The notes under the pieces were generated by a model. The model searched no databases. It saw only the letters and a program-made list of their open reading frames with translations, and was not told the origin of the DNA. A stretch of DNA of 64,000 nt from Carposina sasakii (Eukaryota; Arthropoda; Insecta; Lepidoptera; Carposinidae): assembly GCA_014607495.2 (NCBI GenBank), contig CP053153.1, positions 13,268,001 to 13,332,000 of the forward strand. Reading direction: 5' to 3'. The first letter of the stretch is position 1; each line of letters starts with the position of its first letter. Position numbers and translations under genes: made by a program. Below, one piece after another: positions 22,097 through 32,067 of this stretch.

Positions 22097-24137
22097 GTAA
22101 GTACTTTTCTCACCCTTTTCTTTCATTTTGTTTCTTTCTATCCATTTTTGTACCCCATTTTATTTTTGAGGTGACTAATAGACTAACAATTTAACATTTT
22201 CTACACCTGGTTTAAGTTCACGATAGCATTTATAGTGTTAACGCGAATTTAATGGTATCTATTGCCGCATATTATGCCAAAGTGCTAGTCAGACGGTTTG
22301 TACTATCTCCCTTATTATAGAAAAGCAGTGAGACTCGCATCATCAAAAATTCTACCACTTTAGTGAACGTTACGGTTCTTGTAGATGTGCAAGAGCACTT
22401 TGCTATTATCTATCTAGCTCTATCTACGATGCAATGAAGTACATGCAAAGAACACGAGATATACCTACTGTTTAACATCATTATTAGGTACCTATACAGC
22501 ACGGGTATATGTGTACAGACATATTTTGTAGGTAGGTAGAGATTCAAGAGTTTTCTGGCTCTGGTAATAATATTTTTGAGATAGTTAACAAGGGGAATCT
22601 CCTTTCGATAGTACTAAAGCAGTCTCAGTAGAGCCCCCATAGAAGTGGTTGTAAATTGTTACGTAGCAAAACGAAGTATAGATTTTAAGGAGTCAAGCGC
22701 GAAACGAGAGTCTGCCTTAATAGGTACTCTATATCGTATCCTACATGATGATGGTGAGAGATAGAGTATCTAAGATTAAAATAGAAAAAAATCAATTTAA
22801 CACGTCAAGGTATAGCAAAGCAAACAAAATTAAGAACACCAGCGCTATCAACCGGTAGCTTAAATCAAACGAAAACTAGCAAAAACGGGTCAACTCTCGC
22901 TTTCATCGCGCAATGTCCGAATATACAGGGAATAAAGTGACGCGTCCGGTTCACGGCCGCCCGGGGGTAAATACAAACCCCATTCACAAAGATTAATAGG
23001 GCGCCTCCCTGATCTGTCAAAACACGAAACTAACCCTATTTTAGCGTACATTGCTGGTTATCCTAACCGAGCTTTAAAGCTCTGTTCTATCGCTGGTGGT
23101 TAACGAGCAATGTATGCGCTCGCGTAATAAATATCGCGTAGTATTTTCACGTTTTTACGCGTACAGCCTGAGGGTTGCCACCTGTTTGTTGCAGTTATTC
23201 GATCACTGTTATATTTTGAATTATTGTCAATTGGTGTGCATTGGCGTATTTTCGTGGCACTGACCTTTGAAAAGTAAAATGTATTTTGTCAATCGAATGA
23301 ATTATTGAGATATTTGAGTTCTACAAAATGCCGGTTTTCTGGTCTAAAGTGATATCTCCGTGTAGGTTAAGATGCGTTTTCTCTAATGTGAAAAGTATCT
23401 GAAGGAAAATACTGTATAGAACCTAATGGCAAAATTAGACGATAAACGAATTTTAACCCTCTTTCATGAGTTATTTACTACCTACCTGTACATAAAGATT
23501 TCAGTCGTTTCTAAATCATTCGAATAGATAGAAGATAAATAAGTTAGATCGACAAAGAGTTATGATCATCAAAACAAATTAATTTGTTGAAGTAAAGAAT
23601 TGTATCTATTTTCAATTCCAAAATAAGTATCTTCAATCACATTTCATTTTAGAAATAGGTAGGTATTTTATTAGCCTAATGCACATTGGATCGGTTGAAT
23701 TCGTAGCCATAGTACATCAACCATCGAGCTACTTAGTGTTATTGGTAGTCTTGAAAAAAGTTTCCGGGTAAAAATGGAAGGACTACTACGGTAGACCGAT
23801 TGAAAATATTATTTTACATTACCAATATGACGGCAATAGTTAAAAGTTCAAATAAAACTTGATTGTAGAGCTTCACCTTGGGTACATAGTACCTCATTTT
23901 CATCTATGAGAAGTCCACTGCTGAAAATAAGCCACCCCCAATAACCTCCACTGCGACCGGTTGTAAGCAACCTACACCCAGTAGATACCCGCGACCTGGG
24001 TGGACCAGGGTGAACGCACTCGCTCCACCGACCATCGGTTCTTCGAGCTATGTGCCCTTTGCATGCTGACCGGTTGGCCTATGCCGGTGATCTTTGTTCG
24101 TATACGGATGATATCGCAAAGAAACTCCGAGAAATCC
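22097..24137. other. Non-coding, possible intron
   Basis: No coding frame was found. A CpG-richer patch lies at 22900-23130 and ends in an imperfect hairpin. A diverged LINE-tail-like piece lies at about 23905-24000 (AAGTCCACTGCTGAAAATAAG). Confidence 0.4.
23044..23121. other. Imperfect hairpin, 78 nt
   Basis: GCGTACATTGCTGGTTA pairs with TAACGAGCAATGTATGCGC with a small bulge and one mismatch. The loop holds the palindrome GAGCTTTAAAGCTC. The size fits a microRNA precursor, but the pairing is not long enough to be sure and the sequence may be a fold-back remnant. Confidence 0.3.
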
Positions 24138-24327
24138 GCCCCTGATTACGTAAAAGCAATAGCAAAGCCGAAGGTCCGCGATCGCGATAATTGAGAGAGT
24201 GTGTGTGTGCGCGGGGCGAGGTGCGGGGCGCGGGAGGACGACGAGCGCTCGTTGCGCCCACACAAACTCTCTCAATTATCGCGATCGCGCGGCTACGGCT
24301 TTGCTATTGCTTTTACGTAATCAGGGG
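24138..24327. mobile_element. GC-rich element with 60-bp inverted repeats
   Basis: The ends read CCCCTGATTACGTAAAAGC and its reverse complement. The arms (about 24138-24201 and 24265-24327) match over some 60 bp, including CGCGATCGCGATAATTGAGA. The 60-bp middle is very GC-rich. It is a typical miniature inverted-repeat element (MITE). No certain target duplication was found (CCG may flank both sides). Confidence 0.75.
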
Positions 24328-24462
24328 GCCGAGCATAGCTTTCTCTACCTAGTACACACAAAAGCAATTTTAATGTCGTACTGAAAAACGCGTCCACATG
24401 ACTACAGGACAAATCGATTATTACTGAAGAATTGTATATTTCCCCCATCTTTCCCGAAATAG

Positions 24463-24816
24463 AAATATACCTTCTATGACCTAAGTCAATTAAGTTCAGA
24501 TTATCCAAATTTCAATATTACCATAAGTGGGAAACCAGAATATTCTCGAAGGACAAATAGTAGCGTCTGCCCCACGCCTGGGACAGCCGGGTCCGGGAAC
24601 ACAAAGAGCTCGATAACTAACGAGCCGTCGAGAAGATTCTGGAAGATTGCACCGTTCCCGAAGATTTCGCTCGACAAAAGTTTTTCAAAGGCCCTCGTTT
24701 GTGGTGCAATAGTCGAGATGTATGAACATTGGATAAGATTATGTGTAGGAAGCACTAACTTAAAATCTGCTAATAATTTATTAGTCAAGTCATTGAGGAA
24801 TAAGATGTTGACATAG
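24463..24816 (+). CDS. Open frame of 117 codons, unknown protein
   Basis: After a pyrimidine-rich stretch that ends in TAG (acceptor-like) the + strand is open for 117 codons to TAG. It reads KYTFYDLSQLSSDYPNFNIT at the start, then a PTPGTAGSGNTKSS linker, later RRFWKIAPFPKISLDKSF and GAIVEMYEHWIRLCVG. The middle has coding-like composition. In phase 0 it would join in frame to the exon at 22010-22096, 2.4 kb upstream. The last ten codons lie in the left arm of the fold-back at 24788-25046. The - strand is also open for 109 codons over the same bases, so strand is not certain. No domain is recognised. It may be a terminal exon or part of a transposon. Confidence 0.35.
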   Translation, partial: KYTFYDLSQLSSDYPNFNITISGKPEYSRRTNSSVCPTPGTAGSGNTKSSITNEPSRRFWKIAPFPKISLDKSFSKALVCGAIVEMYEHWIRLCVGSTNLKSANNLLVKSLRNKMLT

Positions 24817-25046
24817 AGTGTTAATGTCATACTAACGGTTTCAATGCACCATTAGACTTTTCGGTGCCTCACAATTCCAGTCCTTCACACTTAGATTCTA
24901 TTAGTGTAATGTGCTACATTACTAATGTAAGTAATGCAATCTAAGTGTCAAGAACTGGAATTGTGAGGCGCCGAAAAGTCTAATGGTGCATCGAAACAGT
25001 TAGTATGACATTAGCACTATGTCTACATCTTATTCCTCTATGGTCA
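24788..25046. repeat. Long fold-back, 259 bp
   Basis: Left arm (24788-24904) and right arm (24931-25046) pair over about 115 bp with few mismatches, with shared blocks such as TGCACCATTAGACTTTTCGG and CCTCACAATTCCAGT. The centre is a smaller hairpin, ATTAGTGTAATGT then ACATTACTAAT. It is a MITE or an inverted duplication of the end of the adjoining open frame. Confidence 0.8.
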
Positions 25047-25062
25047 AGTAGAGATACTGATC

Positions 25063-25185
25063 CTGTGCGTCACTAGAATACATCAGCTGCATCTCCTTCC
25101 ATACATGTTGGAGGATTTAGGAACTTAGGGGCGTTCTCTCAGGCATTCAGCTAGCAACCTAAGTCACTAAGCTTTTATATGCCTC
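25063..25185 (+). repeat. Repeat W, copy 1
   Basis: CACTAGAATACATCAGCTGC is followed by ATCTCCTTCCATACATG and a CTCAGGC-AGCTAGCAAC part. The unit recurs at 41128 (+) and, reversed, at 53697, 54785 and 57275. It looks like a LINE 3' region. Confidence 0.55.
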
Positions 25186-25343
25186 CACTGTCTATGTTAC
25201 ATAATTTTTAGATTTCCTTAATGATCATGCAGTTTTGACTATCATATTTTGGGAATACAAACGTGCTTATATATGTAAGTAGAGATATGGTAGAATATAC
25301 TTTATAACCTCATTATACATAATTATACATCATACGGGAAACA

Positions 25344-25713
25344 TACATACATATAATCACGCCATTACGGGGTAGGCAGAGCACCAAGGGCTAATAGAAC
25401 CACTTGGTGCCACTTCTGACCAAATTTGAGTGTAATAGTTAAGATTGGCCGCGTGGTGCCGGCAGAGTAGAATACGTACCACCCCATGTCTACCCATGGG
25501 TATCGTACGAGGCGATTAAGGGTTTCCGGAAGGTGGGCAGCAGCGCCTCCCGTGTTGACAACATACTCCAAAATATAAACTGCGGTCACCAACCCGCCTG
25601 CCCAGCGTGGTGACTATGGGCAAATACCCCCCATGGCAGTCTTGTGGCGTGCCCCGGGGGAGGCCTACGTCCAGCACTGCAATTTATAGGCTGATGATGA
25701 TGAGTTAAGATTA
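25344..25713 (+). repeat. Repeat Z plus LINE 3' tail, composite
   Basis: The first 110 bp are Repeat Z. A second block follows (TGCCGGCAGAGTAGAATACG to GTATCGTACGAGGCGATTAA), which matches 38935-39055 in reverse. The last part is the LINE tail (CACCAACCCGCCTGCCCAGC to GGCCTACGTCCAGCACTGCA) ending in GATGATGATGA. The order suggests one non-LTR retrotransposon 3' region of about 370 bp. Confidence 0.65.
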
Positions 25714-25729
25714 TTATTATTTCTTATTA

Positions 25730-26396
25730 TTATAATTCTCAGGACTACAGAGTCCCGGTCGTTTGAGAGGCGTGCATCGGGCCGTGGCCAAGATGTAGAG
25801 GCCCTTTTTAGAGAACTTTAATATGGTGTGGGATACACATGGCGGATACCATCGCCGACCGCACAATATGATACACCCGGCGATGGTCCCCGCCATGTGC
25901 AAGACTATTGGAGTGCAGATCTATGTCGTGCGATGGAAAATAAGGTCATGGGCTATGGGGGTGATTGTTGGGTGGAGTTGGATAATCGGGCTATTTAAAG
26001 GAGACTAACGGACGCCTGCCATTACAACCAAATCTCAAAATTGCAAAGGTGGCAGGCGGTGACTCACCGACTCATTTCATGGGCCCCCTGAAACGTCCGC
26101 ACGCACGGAGCGACAAAGGGGGCAACATTTGGTGAGCGGCTAGGGTGGAGGGGTGCCCCTGGACTTAAACCGAAGCCAACACGCCACTTACGGACGAGCA
26201 CGTCCACCCTCGAGCTGTCATAGCTCTCGCGACTCCACTCTGCCCGGCCGGCGAAGGCAAGGCAGAGGTGGGGGAACTGTTTCTCGTCAGACCTCACTCC
26301 GGCACCGGAGATGAGGAACAGGATCTTCCCCCGGAACCACTTCAGGTCTGTGGGAACGCTACCTCCCAACAGCTCGCCACAAGCTACCCTGCGGGC
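25730..26396 (-). repeat. GC-rich retroelement remnant
   Basis: This block is much richer in GC than its setting and is open for 101 codons on the - strand at 26064-26369, beginning GGSVPTDLKWFRGKILF. The style and the adjoining TTA/TTTA repeat fit the 3' region of a non-LTR retrotransposon, but no diagnostic motif is visible and the class is uncertain. Confidence 0.4.
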
Positions 26397-26475
26397 TTAT
26401 TATTATTATTATTTATTTATTTATTAACTTTATAATTATACTGTTGTTTTACAATACCCTGCAAAACTGCTTACG
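26397..26475 (-). repeat. (TTA)n/(TTTA)n run and adjoining LINE tail
   Basis: A TTATTATTATTATTATTTAT run at 26397-26425 is followed by sequence that, on the - strand, reads GCAGGGTATTGTAAAACAAC before the AT-repeat. This is a usual layout for a LINE 3' end. Confidence 0.45.
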
Positions 26476-26741
26476 CGGTTTGACTCCAGGTTATAGTTTC
26501 TTTATGTAACTACTTAAATTAATAAAATCTTAATTAAAATTAAGGATTAAATATTAGAAGGATTCAAGTGTGTCTAATAAATATTAGTAGATGTGTAAGT
26601 TCGAACTCCATCATTTATGAACCGATTTCAATTTTTTTAATATAGTTGGTCATGGTATACTTCCAGGTTGGTCCCATATTCACCACATCAGGATCTGATG
26701 ATGGGATCTTGGAGAAATCGAAGGCAATCCTCGAATATTGT

Positions 26742-26883
26742 TGAAAAATCTAGATCTTGCAGGACTACAATAAAACACCATCTAGTCTATATCACGTATA
26801 TTCGGAGACTGAGATCTGTACCTACCTACCTAACCAATACAAAAATATTAATATCGAAGTACCGACATTCTACGAACATCACA
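26742..26883 (-). repeat. 3' LTR of the Gypsy element
   Basis: It is 142 bp and identical to 31413-31554. On the + strand it starts TGAAAAATCTAGATC and ends CGAACATCACA. A TCAGT start-site-like motif (CAGATCTCAGTCTCC on the - strand) lies inside. Confidence 0.95.
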
Positions 26884-26894
26884 CCTCCCGACCT
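26884..26894 (-). other. Polypurine tract of the Gypsy element
   Basis: On the - strand AGGTCGGGAGG lies directly before the 3' LTR. This is where plus-strand DNA synthesis is normally primed in LTR retrotransposons. Confidence 0.75.
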
Positions 26895-27231
26895 ATTTTC
26901 TAAATATGTATACATAGACACATTTATTAGTAGCATACAGTTCAATACAATAATGATCTAGCTGGTTTACATAATTACAAGTATCTTCAATCTAACCAGA
27001 GGCCATGTGTTGTTTGTCAAATCAGTCAGTCAGTAAGGGACAAAAGCCTAAATTAATTAATTTGATTATACAATATAAAATATAACTATTACTTAATAAC
27101 TACGTATACTTATAATAACAAGGGGAACAGATGACTGTACATTATAAATGTAAACGACTTGTCTGTGCAACAAATGCTTGTATACAAATAAAAATAAGAA
27201 TAATTGAATAGCTAACTTATCAGTAGGTAAA

Positions 27232-29322
27232 CTAATAATCTATACCGTATCTTGCAACGGCCTTACGTAATCGTTTGGGACGGCTTATCGGAGACTCTGG
27301 TATATCTGTGTGTTCCGACTCGGGTACATCGGTTCTTAATGTACGTGTAGGTTCAATCGCGACTGCATCACTGGCTTCCTCTAGAACCCTTTCCTCTTCC
27401 GCGTGAACAAGCGGGGAACTGACTCCAACAACCGGCCGCGCGACGTCCTCCCCACCCTCGTTCTGAACTGGTGCCATAGATAGCCGCGATTTACGCCTAA
27501 TTTGGTCGATATGCCTGTGTACTAATTGACCGTTACCGTTATCCACCAAGTACCTATTAGAACCTTCACCGCGGACTACGGTACCGTTCCGCCACTTGTC
27601 TCCGCCGCTATAGGCCCGCGTCGCCACCGGCTCGCCCGCGTGCAGCTGGCGCGGCGCGCCGCCCGCGTGCTGCACTTGCCGCTCCTGCGCGTCGCGCACG
27701 CACTCCTCGCGGGCCCGCTCGCCCCGCAACAAGTCCAGCCGCGAGCGCAAGCCGCGTCGTTGCAACAGCATAGCTGGGCTTTCACCGGTGCTACTATGGA
27801 TGCTATTTCTATATGATAATAAAAATGTTTGTAGTGCGACGTCTACATCTACCGATTCTCTGTTCGCTTTTTTTATTACTCTCTTACATAATTTTACTGC
27901 GTTCTCTGCTGCTCCGTTTGACGACGGGTGATAAACAGGTGAAAAAGACTGACGAATGCCATTCTTAATTAAAAAATCCTTAAACTCGAAACTAGTAAAC
28001 GGTGGACCCTGATCCGATACCAACTCCGTGGGCAAACCAAAACGCGCGAAAGTAGTTCTTAACACTTTAATGACGTTAGTTGCATTAGTTCTTGGCATCT
28101 CGAAAACTTCTAGCCATTTCGTACTCGAGTCGATAAGTATTAAAAATGTTTTACCGTTAAGAGGACCCAGAAAATCAATATGAATCCTACTCCACGGGCG
28201 GAAATCGTACGGCCAAGGGCTTACAGGTGCACGTGGTGGGGACTGTGCTTCTGCCGCGCAGGTCTCGCACTGCCGACACACCGCCTCGACGTCGCTGTCC
28301 ACGCTCGGCCACCACACATAGCTCCTAGCTAGTGACTTCGTTTTTACTATGCCCATATGACTAGCATGGAGTTGCTTAAGGACCACTCCTTGTAATACCC
28401 GTGGAACAACTATCCTATATCCCCACATTATGCAACCTCGATCTAGGTATAGTTCATTACGCTTATTGAAATATGGTTTACATTCATCTTCCATACAAGT
28501 TAACGGCCAACCAGATTGAATATAAAGCACTATCTTACTTAAAAGTGTATCATTTCTAGTTGCTACTTGTACATCGTTGTTAGTTACGGGAAGAAACTTC
28601 TCAACAAAATGTATATAGGTAACTTCCTTATCTATACAGTTCCTTGAACCTGTCTGCGGGAGACGAGATAAGGCGTCCGCACAGTTTTTATGCGTCGAAA
28701 TATACTGAATAGTGTAATTATAACCCGATAACAACACTGCCCATCGTTGTAGGCGTGATGCCGCCATAACCGGAATTCCCGTTTTATCGCCAAATATATA
28801 TGTAAGCGGTTTATGATCGGTTTTTAACATAAAATGCCTACCGTACAGGTATTGATGGAATTTTCTGATTCCATAAACAATAGCCAAGGCTTCCCTGTCT
28901 ATTTGAGCATACGCCCGCTCGGTGGCACTAAGTGACCGCGACGCAAATGCTATCGGCCGCTCGCCGTCCGCCGTGACGTGCGAGATGACGGCGCCCACGC
29001 CCACGCCGCTCGCGTCCGCCGTCAGCACCAGCGGCTGCTCAGGGGAATAGTGTACTAACACTTCGCTCGAGGTCAGTTGTTGCTTAATGAGAGAAAATGA
29101 CGCCTCGCAGTCCTTACTCCACACGAATTTCACGTTGTTCCTTAATAAATTATACAATGGCGCTAATGTCGTACTAACGTTATTAATGAACTTAGCATAA
29201 TACATCACCATACCTATAAAAGACCTAAGTTCCGACACGTTTGCAGGTGCTGGAGTTTTAACAATAGCCTCAACCTTTGCCGGACACGTATGCACACCTT
29301 TTTTGTTAATGACATGTCCCAA
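27232..29322 (-). CDS. pol: Gypsy pol, second part: RT end, RNase H, integrase
   Basis: This 696-codon frame holds the rest of Pol after the frameshift. RNase H spans about residues 95-220 with acidic residues at D103 (TADAS), E144 (REALA), D169 (KTDHKP) and D216 (ADALSR). The integrase zinc-binding part has H319 and H322 (LHASH) and C352 and C355. The catalytic core has D383 (IDFLG), D437 (SDQGP) and E473 (AAENAVK); the last two are 35 residues apart, the classic D,D35E spacing. The C-terminal 150 residues are charged and contain a KWRNGTVV patch but no chromodomain. All catalytic residues are kept. The first Met here is an internal residue of Pol, not a true start. Enzyme roles: second-strand processing and insertion into the genome. 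Confidence 0.93.
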   Translation of the reverse strand: MGHVINKKGVHTCPAKVEAIVKTPAPANVSELRSFIGMVMYYAKFINNVSTTLAPLYNLLRNNVKFVWSKDCEASFSLIKQQLTSSEVLVHYSPEQPLVLTADASGVGVGAVISHVTADGERPIAFASRSLSATERAYAQIDREALAIVYGIRKFHQYLYGRHFMLKTDHKPLTYIFGDKTGIPVMAASRLQRWAVLLSGYNYTIQYISTHKNCADALSRLPQTGSRNCIDKEVTYIHFVEKFLPVTNNDVQVATRNDTLLSKIVLYIQSGWPLTCMEDECKPYFNKRNELYLDRGCIMWGYRIVVPRVLQGVVLKQLHASHMGIVKTKSLARSYVWWPSVDSDVEAVCRQCETCAAEAQSPPRAPVSPWPYDFRPWSRIHIDFLGPLNGKTFLILIDSSTKWLEVFEMPRTNATNVIKVLRTTFARFGLPTELVSDQGPPFTSFEFKDFLIKNGIRQSFSPVYHPSSNGAAENAVKLCKRVIKKANRESVDVDVALQTFLLSYRNSIHSSTGESPAMLLQRRGLRSRLDLLRGERAREECVRDAQERQVQHAGGAPRQLHAGEPVATRAYSGGDKWRNGTVVRGEGSNRYLVDNGNGQLVHRHIDQIRRKSRLSMAPVQNEGGEDVARPVVGVSSPLVHAEEERVLEEASDAVAIEPTRTLRTDVPESEHTDIPESPISRPKRLRKAVARYGIDY

Positions 29323-29347
29323 ATAACTTACAGACTCCTGAAAAAAA

Positions 29348-31339
29348 TTACATTTGTCTTTTTTTTACCCTCAGACCACTAGCCTTAAGGCGATCAAAAA
29401 CTTTATGTAGGTTACCGATATTTTCCTCCGTGTTCCTACCAGTTATAATGATGTCATCTAGAAATACACCTACATACGATAAATCTGCGAACAATTGTTC
29501 TAAATGTTTTTGAAATATACCTGGACTGGACGAAAGGCCAAAAACTAATCGGTTATACATAAAAAGGCCCTTATGTGTGTTTATTACAGTACACGCCTTT
29601 GTTTCATCAAGTTCAAATTGTGAATAAGCTTGAGAGAGATCGATCTTACTAAATCTCTCACCGCCGTGCAATCGCGCTAGTAAATCCTCTACTTTTGGTA
29701 ACGGGTAACGGTCAATCTCGATTACTTTGTTTAAAGTCAATTTGTAATCAGCACAAATACGAATAGTCCCATCTTTTTTTACCACCGGCACTATCGGAGT
29801 GGCCCAGTCCGAGCGGTCCACGGGGGTGAGGACGCCGTCGCGCGTCAGCTGCTGCAGGGCGCGCTCCACGGGCTCGCGCAGCGCGTACGCCAGCGGGCGG
29901 GCGCGCATGTACACGGGTCGCACTCCTGGGCGCAAGTGAATACTCACTCTGCCGCCGGTAAACCGTCCCAAGCCTTCAGCGAACACTTCACAATATTTGG
30001 AACTGAAATCGTTAAAATTAAAACAATTATTGGATAAATTGTAAACTTTACTACTCTGCTCGAAACTAGGTAACTGTAGTTTTAATTCTATTAACCATTG
30101 TCTTCCTAATAGTGACGTTTTAGCGTCATAAACAACATACAAATCTAAATATTTCTCTACGCCATTATACTTAACAAGAGGTTTTACTAATCCAACCGGG
30201 CGAACTAGTTCGCCTGTGTAATATTTGAGTATCAATTTACATGTTTTTAATGGCAAGTCTGCAAAATGTTTCTTGTATAAATCGTAGCTTATACAGGACA
30301 CCGCACTACCCGTGTCACATTCCATGCCGACATTTATGCCATTTAAATTTAATGTTACTATAAACGGTTTACACAAATCGAGGGATAACTGATTTATATG
30401 AACGGTAAGTACCTCGTCACTGCCCTCACTATCCAGCACATTATCTTCATCCATTGGTGTAGTTACTTCCACATTATGATGCCCCGTCACCTCAGGGCAA
30501 ACGCGACGCAGGTGACCCTGGCGATTACATACTCTGCATACATAGCGTGTGAATCTGCAACCCGCTTCCTCATGAGGTCCACCACATGCCCGACAACGCT
30601 GTCCCGCCTCGCGCCGGGCTCGCCCCGCGCCCTGCGCGGACCCGCGCTGTGCGAACCCGCGCGGCCCTGCCTGCCACGTTGGCGCGGCCGCCGCCCTGGC
30701 GCTATGCCCGGCGCGCGCGCGGCTCCTGCCACCGCCCCCGCTGCCGCCGTCCATTGTCCGCATGCCCACTACTGCCTGGCATGCCACGACACTAGGCCCG
30801 CTCGATGGCACCTCCACACGGCCTTCAACTACCGCCGCATTTTTCTCTGCCGCCTCCATGCTTATAGCTAGACGATATGCCTGAGAGAAATCTAACTTTT
30901 CCTCCGTGAAAAGTCGTTGACGAATCGTTTCACACTGAATACCACACACCATTTGGTCTCTCAAACTTTCTTCTAACCAAGATCCGAACTCACAAGTTTT
31001 AGATAACTTTTTTAACACTGCCACGTAGTCCGATATTGATTCTCCTGTAAGCTGTGCCCTATGCCTAAACTTATAACGTTCCGCGAGTACACTAGGTTTA
31101 GGTTGTAAGTGAGCTTCTAGAATTTTCGATAATTCGTTAAATGTCTTTTCGGACGGTTTAGTGGGTGTACATAAATCCACCAAAAGTTCATAACATTCTG
31201 CTCCAATTACTGTTATTAATGTAGGCACTTTGAGCTCATTTGTAATCTTATTTATGATAAAATATTGTTCGAGACGTTCTACGTACAACTGCCAATTGTC
31301 CGATCGAACATTGAATTCCGATATTTTTCCGACCGACAT
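29348..31339 (-). CDS. gag-pol: Gypsy gag-protease-RT, first part
   Basis: The 663-codon frame starts at an ATG 73 bp inside the 5' LTR. Gag spans about residues 1-300, with two zinc knuckles (C249/C252/H256/C261, and C268/C271/H276/C281, the second a standard CX2CX4HX4C). The aspartic protease has D342-T-G (CDTGSAVS). RT starts near residue 460, with VPVVKKDGTIRICADY at 518-532, SKIDLSQAYSQ at 564-574 and the catalytic FLDD at 626-629. Gag and Pol are fused in one frame, with no programmed shift between them. The frame is lost after residue 657 at a run of eight T on the + strand (29359-29366), where one extra base changes frame and leads to a stop. Residues 200-245 are rich in Gly, Ala and Arg. 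Confidence 0.93.
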   Translation of the reverse strand: MSVGKISEFNVRSDNWQLYVERLEQYFIINKITNELKVPTLITVIGAECYELLVDLCTPTKPSEKTFNELSKILEAHLQPKPSVLAERYKFRHRAQLTGESISDYVAVLKKLSKTCEFGSWLEESLRDQMVCGIQCETIRQRLFTEEKLDFSQAYRLAISMEAAEKNAAVVEGRVEVPSSGPSVVACQAVVGMRTMDGGSGGGGRSRARAGHSARAAAAPTWQAGPRGFAQRGSAQGAGRARREAGQRCRACGGPHEEAGCRFTRYVCRVCNRQGHLRRVCPEVTGHHNVEVTTPMDEDNVLDSEGSDEVLTVHINQLSLDLCKPFIVTLNLNGINVGMECDTGSAVSCISYDLYKKHFADLPLKTCKLILKYYTGELVRPVGLVKPLVKYNGVEKYLDLYVVYDAKTSLLGRQWLIELKLQLPSFEQSSKVYNLSNNCFNFNDFSSKYCEVFAEGLGRFTGGRVSIHLRPGVRPVYMRARPLAYALREPVERALQQLTRDGVLTPVDRSDWATPIVPVVKKDGTIRICADYKLTLNKVIEIDRYPLPKVEDLLARLHGGERFSKIDLSQAYSQFELDETKACTVINTHKGLFMYNRLVFGLSSSPGIFQKHLEQLFADLSYVGVFLDDIIITGRNTEENIGNLHKVFDRLKASGLRVKKRQM

Positions 31340-31391
31340 TATTTACGCACTGTCACATTAGCACTCAGTGAAATAACAATTTTATCCCGTA

Positions 31392-31411
31392 GGTTCAAAT
31401 ACTCGTCGCCA
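31392..31411 (-). other. Primer-binding site of the Gypsy element
   Basis: One base inside the 5' LTR, the - strand reads TGGCGACGAGTATTTGAACC. It starts with TGG, the complement of the tRNA CCA end, and the GGTTCAAAT on the + strand looks like a T-loop. The tRNA species was not identified. Confidence 0.7.
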
Positions 31412-31412
31412 C

Positions 31413-31554
31413 TGAAAAATCTAGATCTTGCAGGACTACAATAAAACACCATCTAGTCTATATCACGTATATTCGGAGACTGAGATCTGTACCTACCTAC
31501 CTAACCAATACAAAAATATTAATATCGAAGTACCGACATTCTACGAACATCACA
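31413..31554 (-). repeat. 5' LTR of the Gypsy element
   Basis: It is 142 bp and identical to the 3' LTR. On the - strand it begins TGTGATGTTCG. The target duplication ATTGT follows at 31555-31559. Confidence 0.95.
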
Positions 31555-32067
31555 ATTGTAGGCACATGTAGTCTGTTTTTATACTTTTACTGAGCGTTTT
31601 GATCACCTACATATAAAACATAACATCTGATGATGGAATCTCTAAGGAATCTAGGGATATCCTCAAATATAAAAGGCACGAGTAGTCCGTTTTTAGATTT
31701 TCATACAGAATTTTGGTCAGCTACACATAATATAAAGGAAACGAGGGTCTGATGATGGAGCCGTCGAAAAACAGATAGTGGAACTTTTTAGTAACAAAAT
31801 CCCCCTATGGCAGGGGGGGGCTACGTCCAGTAATGGACTGCAATAGGCTTATGAAGATGAAGATAATTGTATTAAGTCATGAAATTATATGTTGCGTTAA
31901 GCCGTGTCCGAAGTAAGATGGTTATAGAGGAAGAGGTAGAAATGAGAATAACGAGATGACGGATAATAGGGATGAATGAAAAAAGAGTACCTACATATTG
32001 CACCGACCCCAAATGATTGGGAACAGGGCAGGAAGAAGGAGTGTAATTATATGTTGCTTAAATAAGT

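Larger units (their letters stand above)
26742..31554 (-). mobile_element. Ty3/Gypsy-type LTR retrotransposon, nearly complete
   Basis: The 4813-bp element lies on the - strand, with two identical 142-bp LTRs that begin TG and end CA. The flanks carry a 5-bp target duplication, ATTGT, at 26737-26741 and 31555-31559. It has a primer-binding site beside the 5' LTR, a purine-rich tract beside the 3' LTR, and one coding region for Gag, protease, reverse transcriptase, RNase H and integrase, in that order. The order RT-RH-IN is the Ty3/Gypsy type, and the integrase style resembles the group often labelled K02A2.6-like. There is no env-like frame. Identical LTRs point to a recent insertion. The only visible break is a one-base change in a T run at 29359-29366. 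Confidence 0.95.

Noticed and set aside
27526..27816. 96-codon + strand frame and other frames within the Gypsy element
   Set aside because: They are antisense or shifted readings of the integrase and gag coding sequence, with Arg/Ala-rich composition due to GC bias.
30398..30871. 157-codon + strand frame
   Set aside because: It is the antisense of the gag region, whose sense reading has zinc knuckles and a protease.
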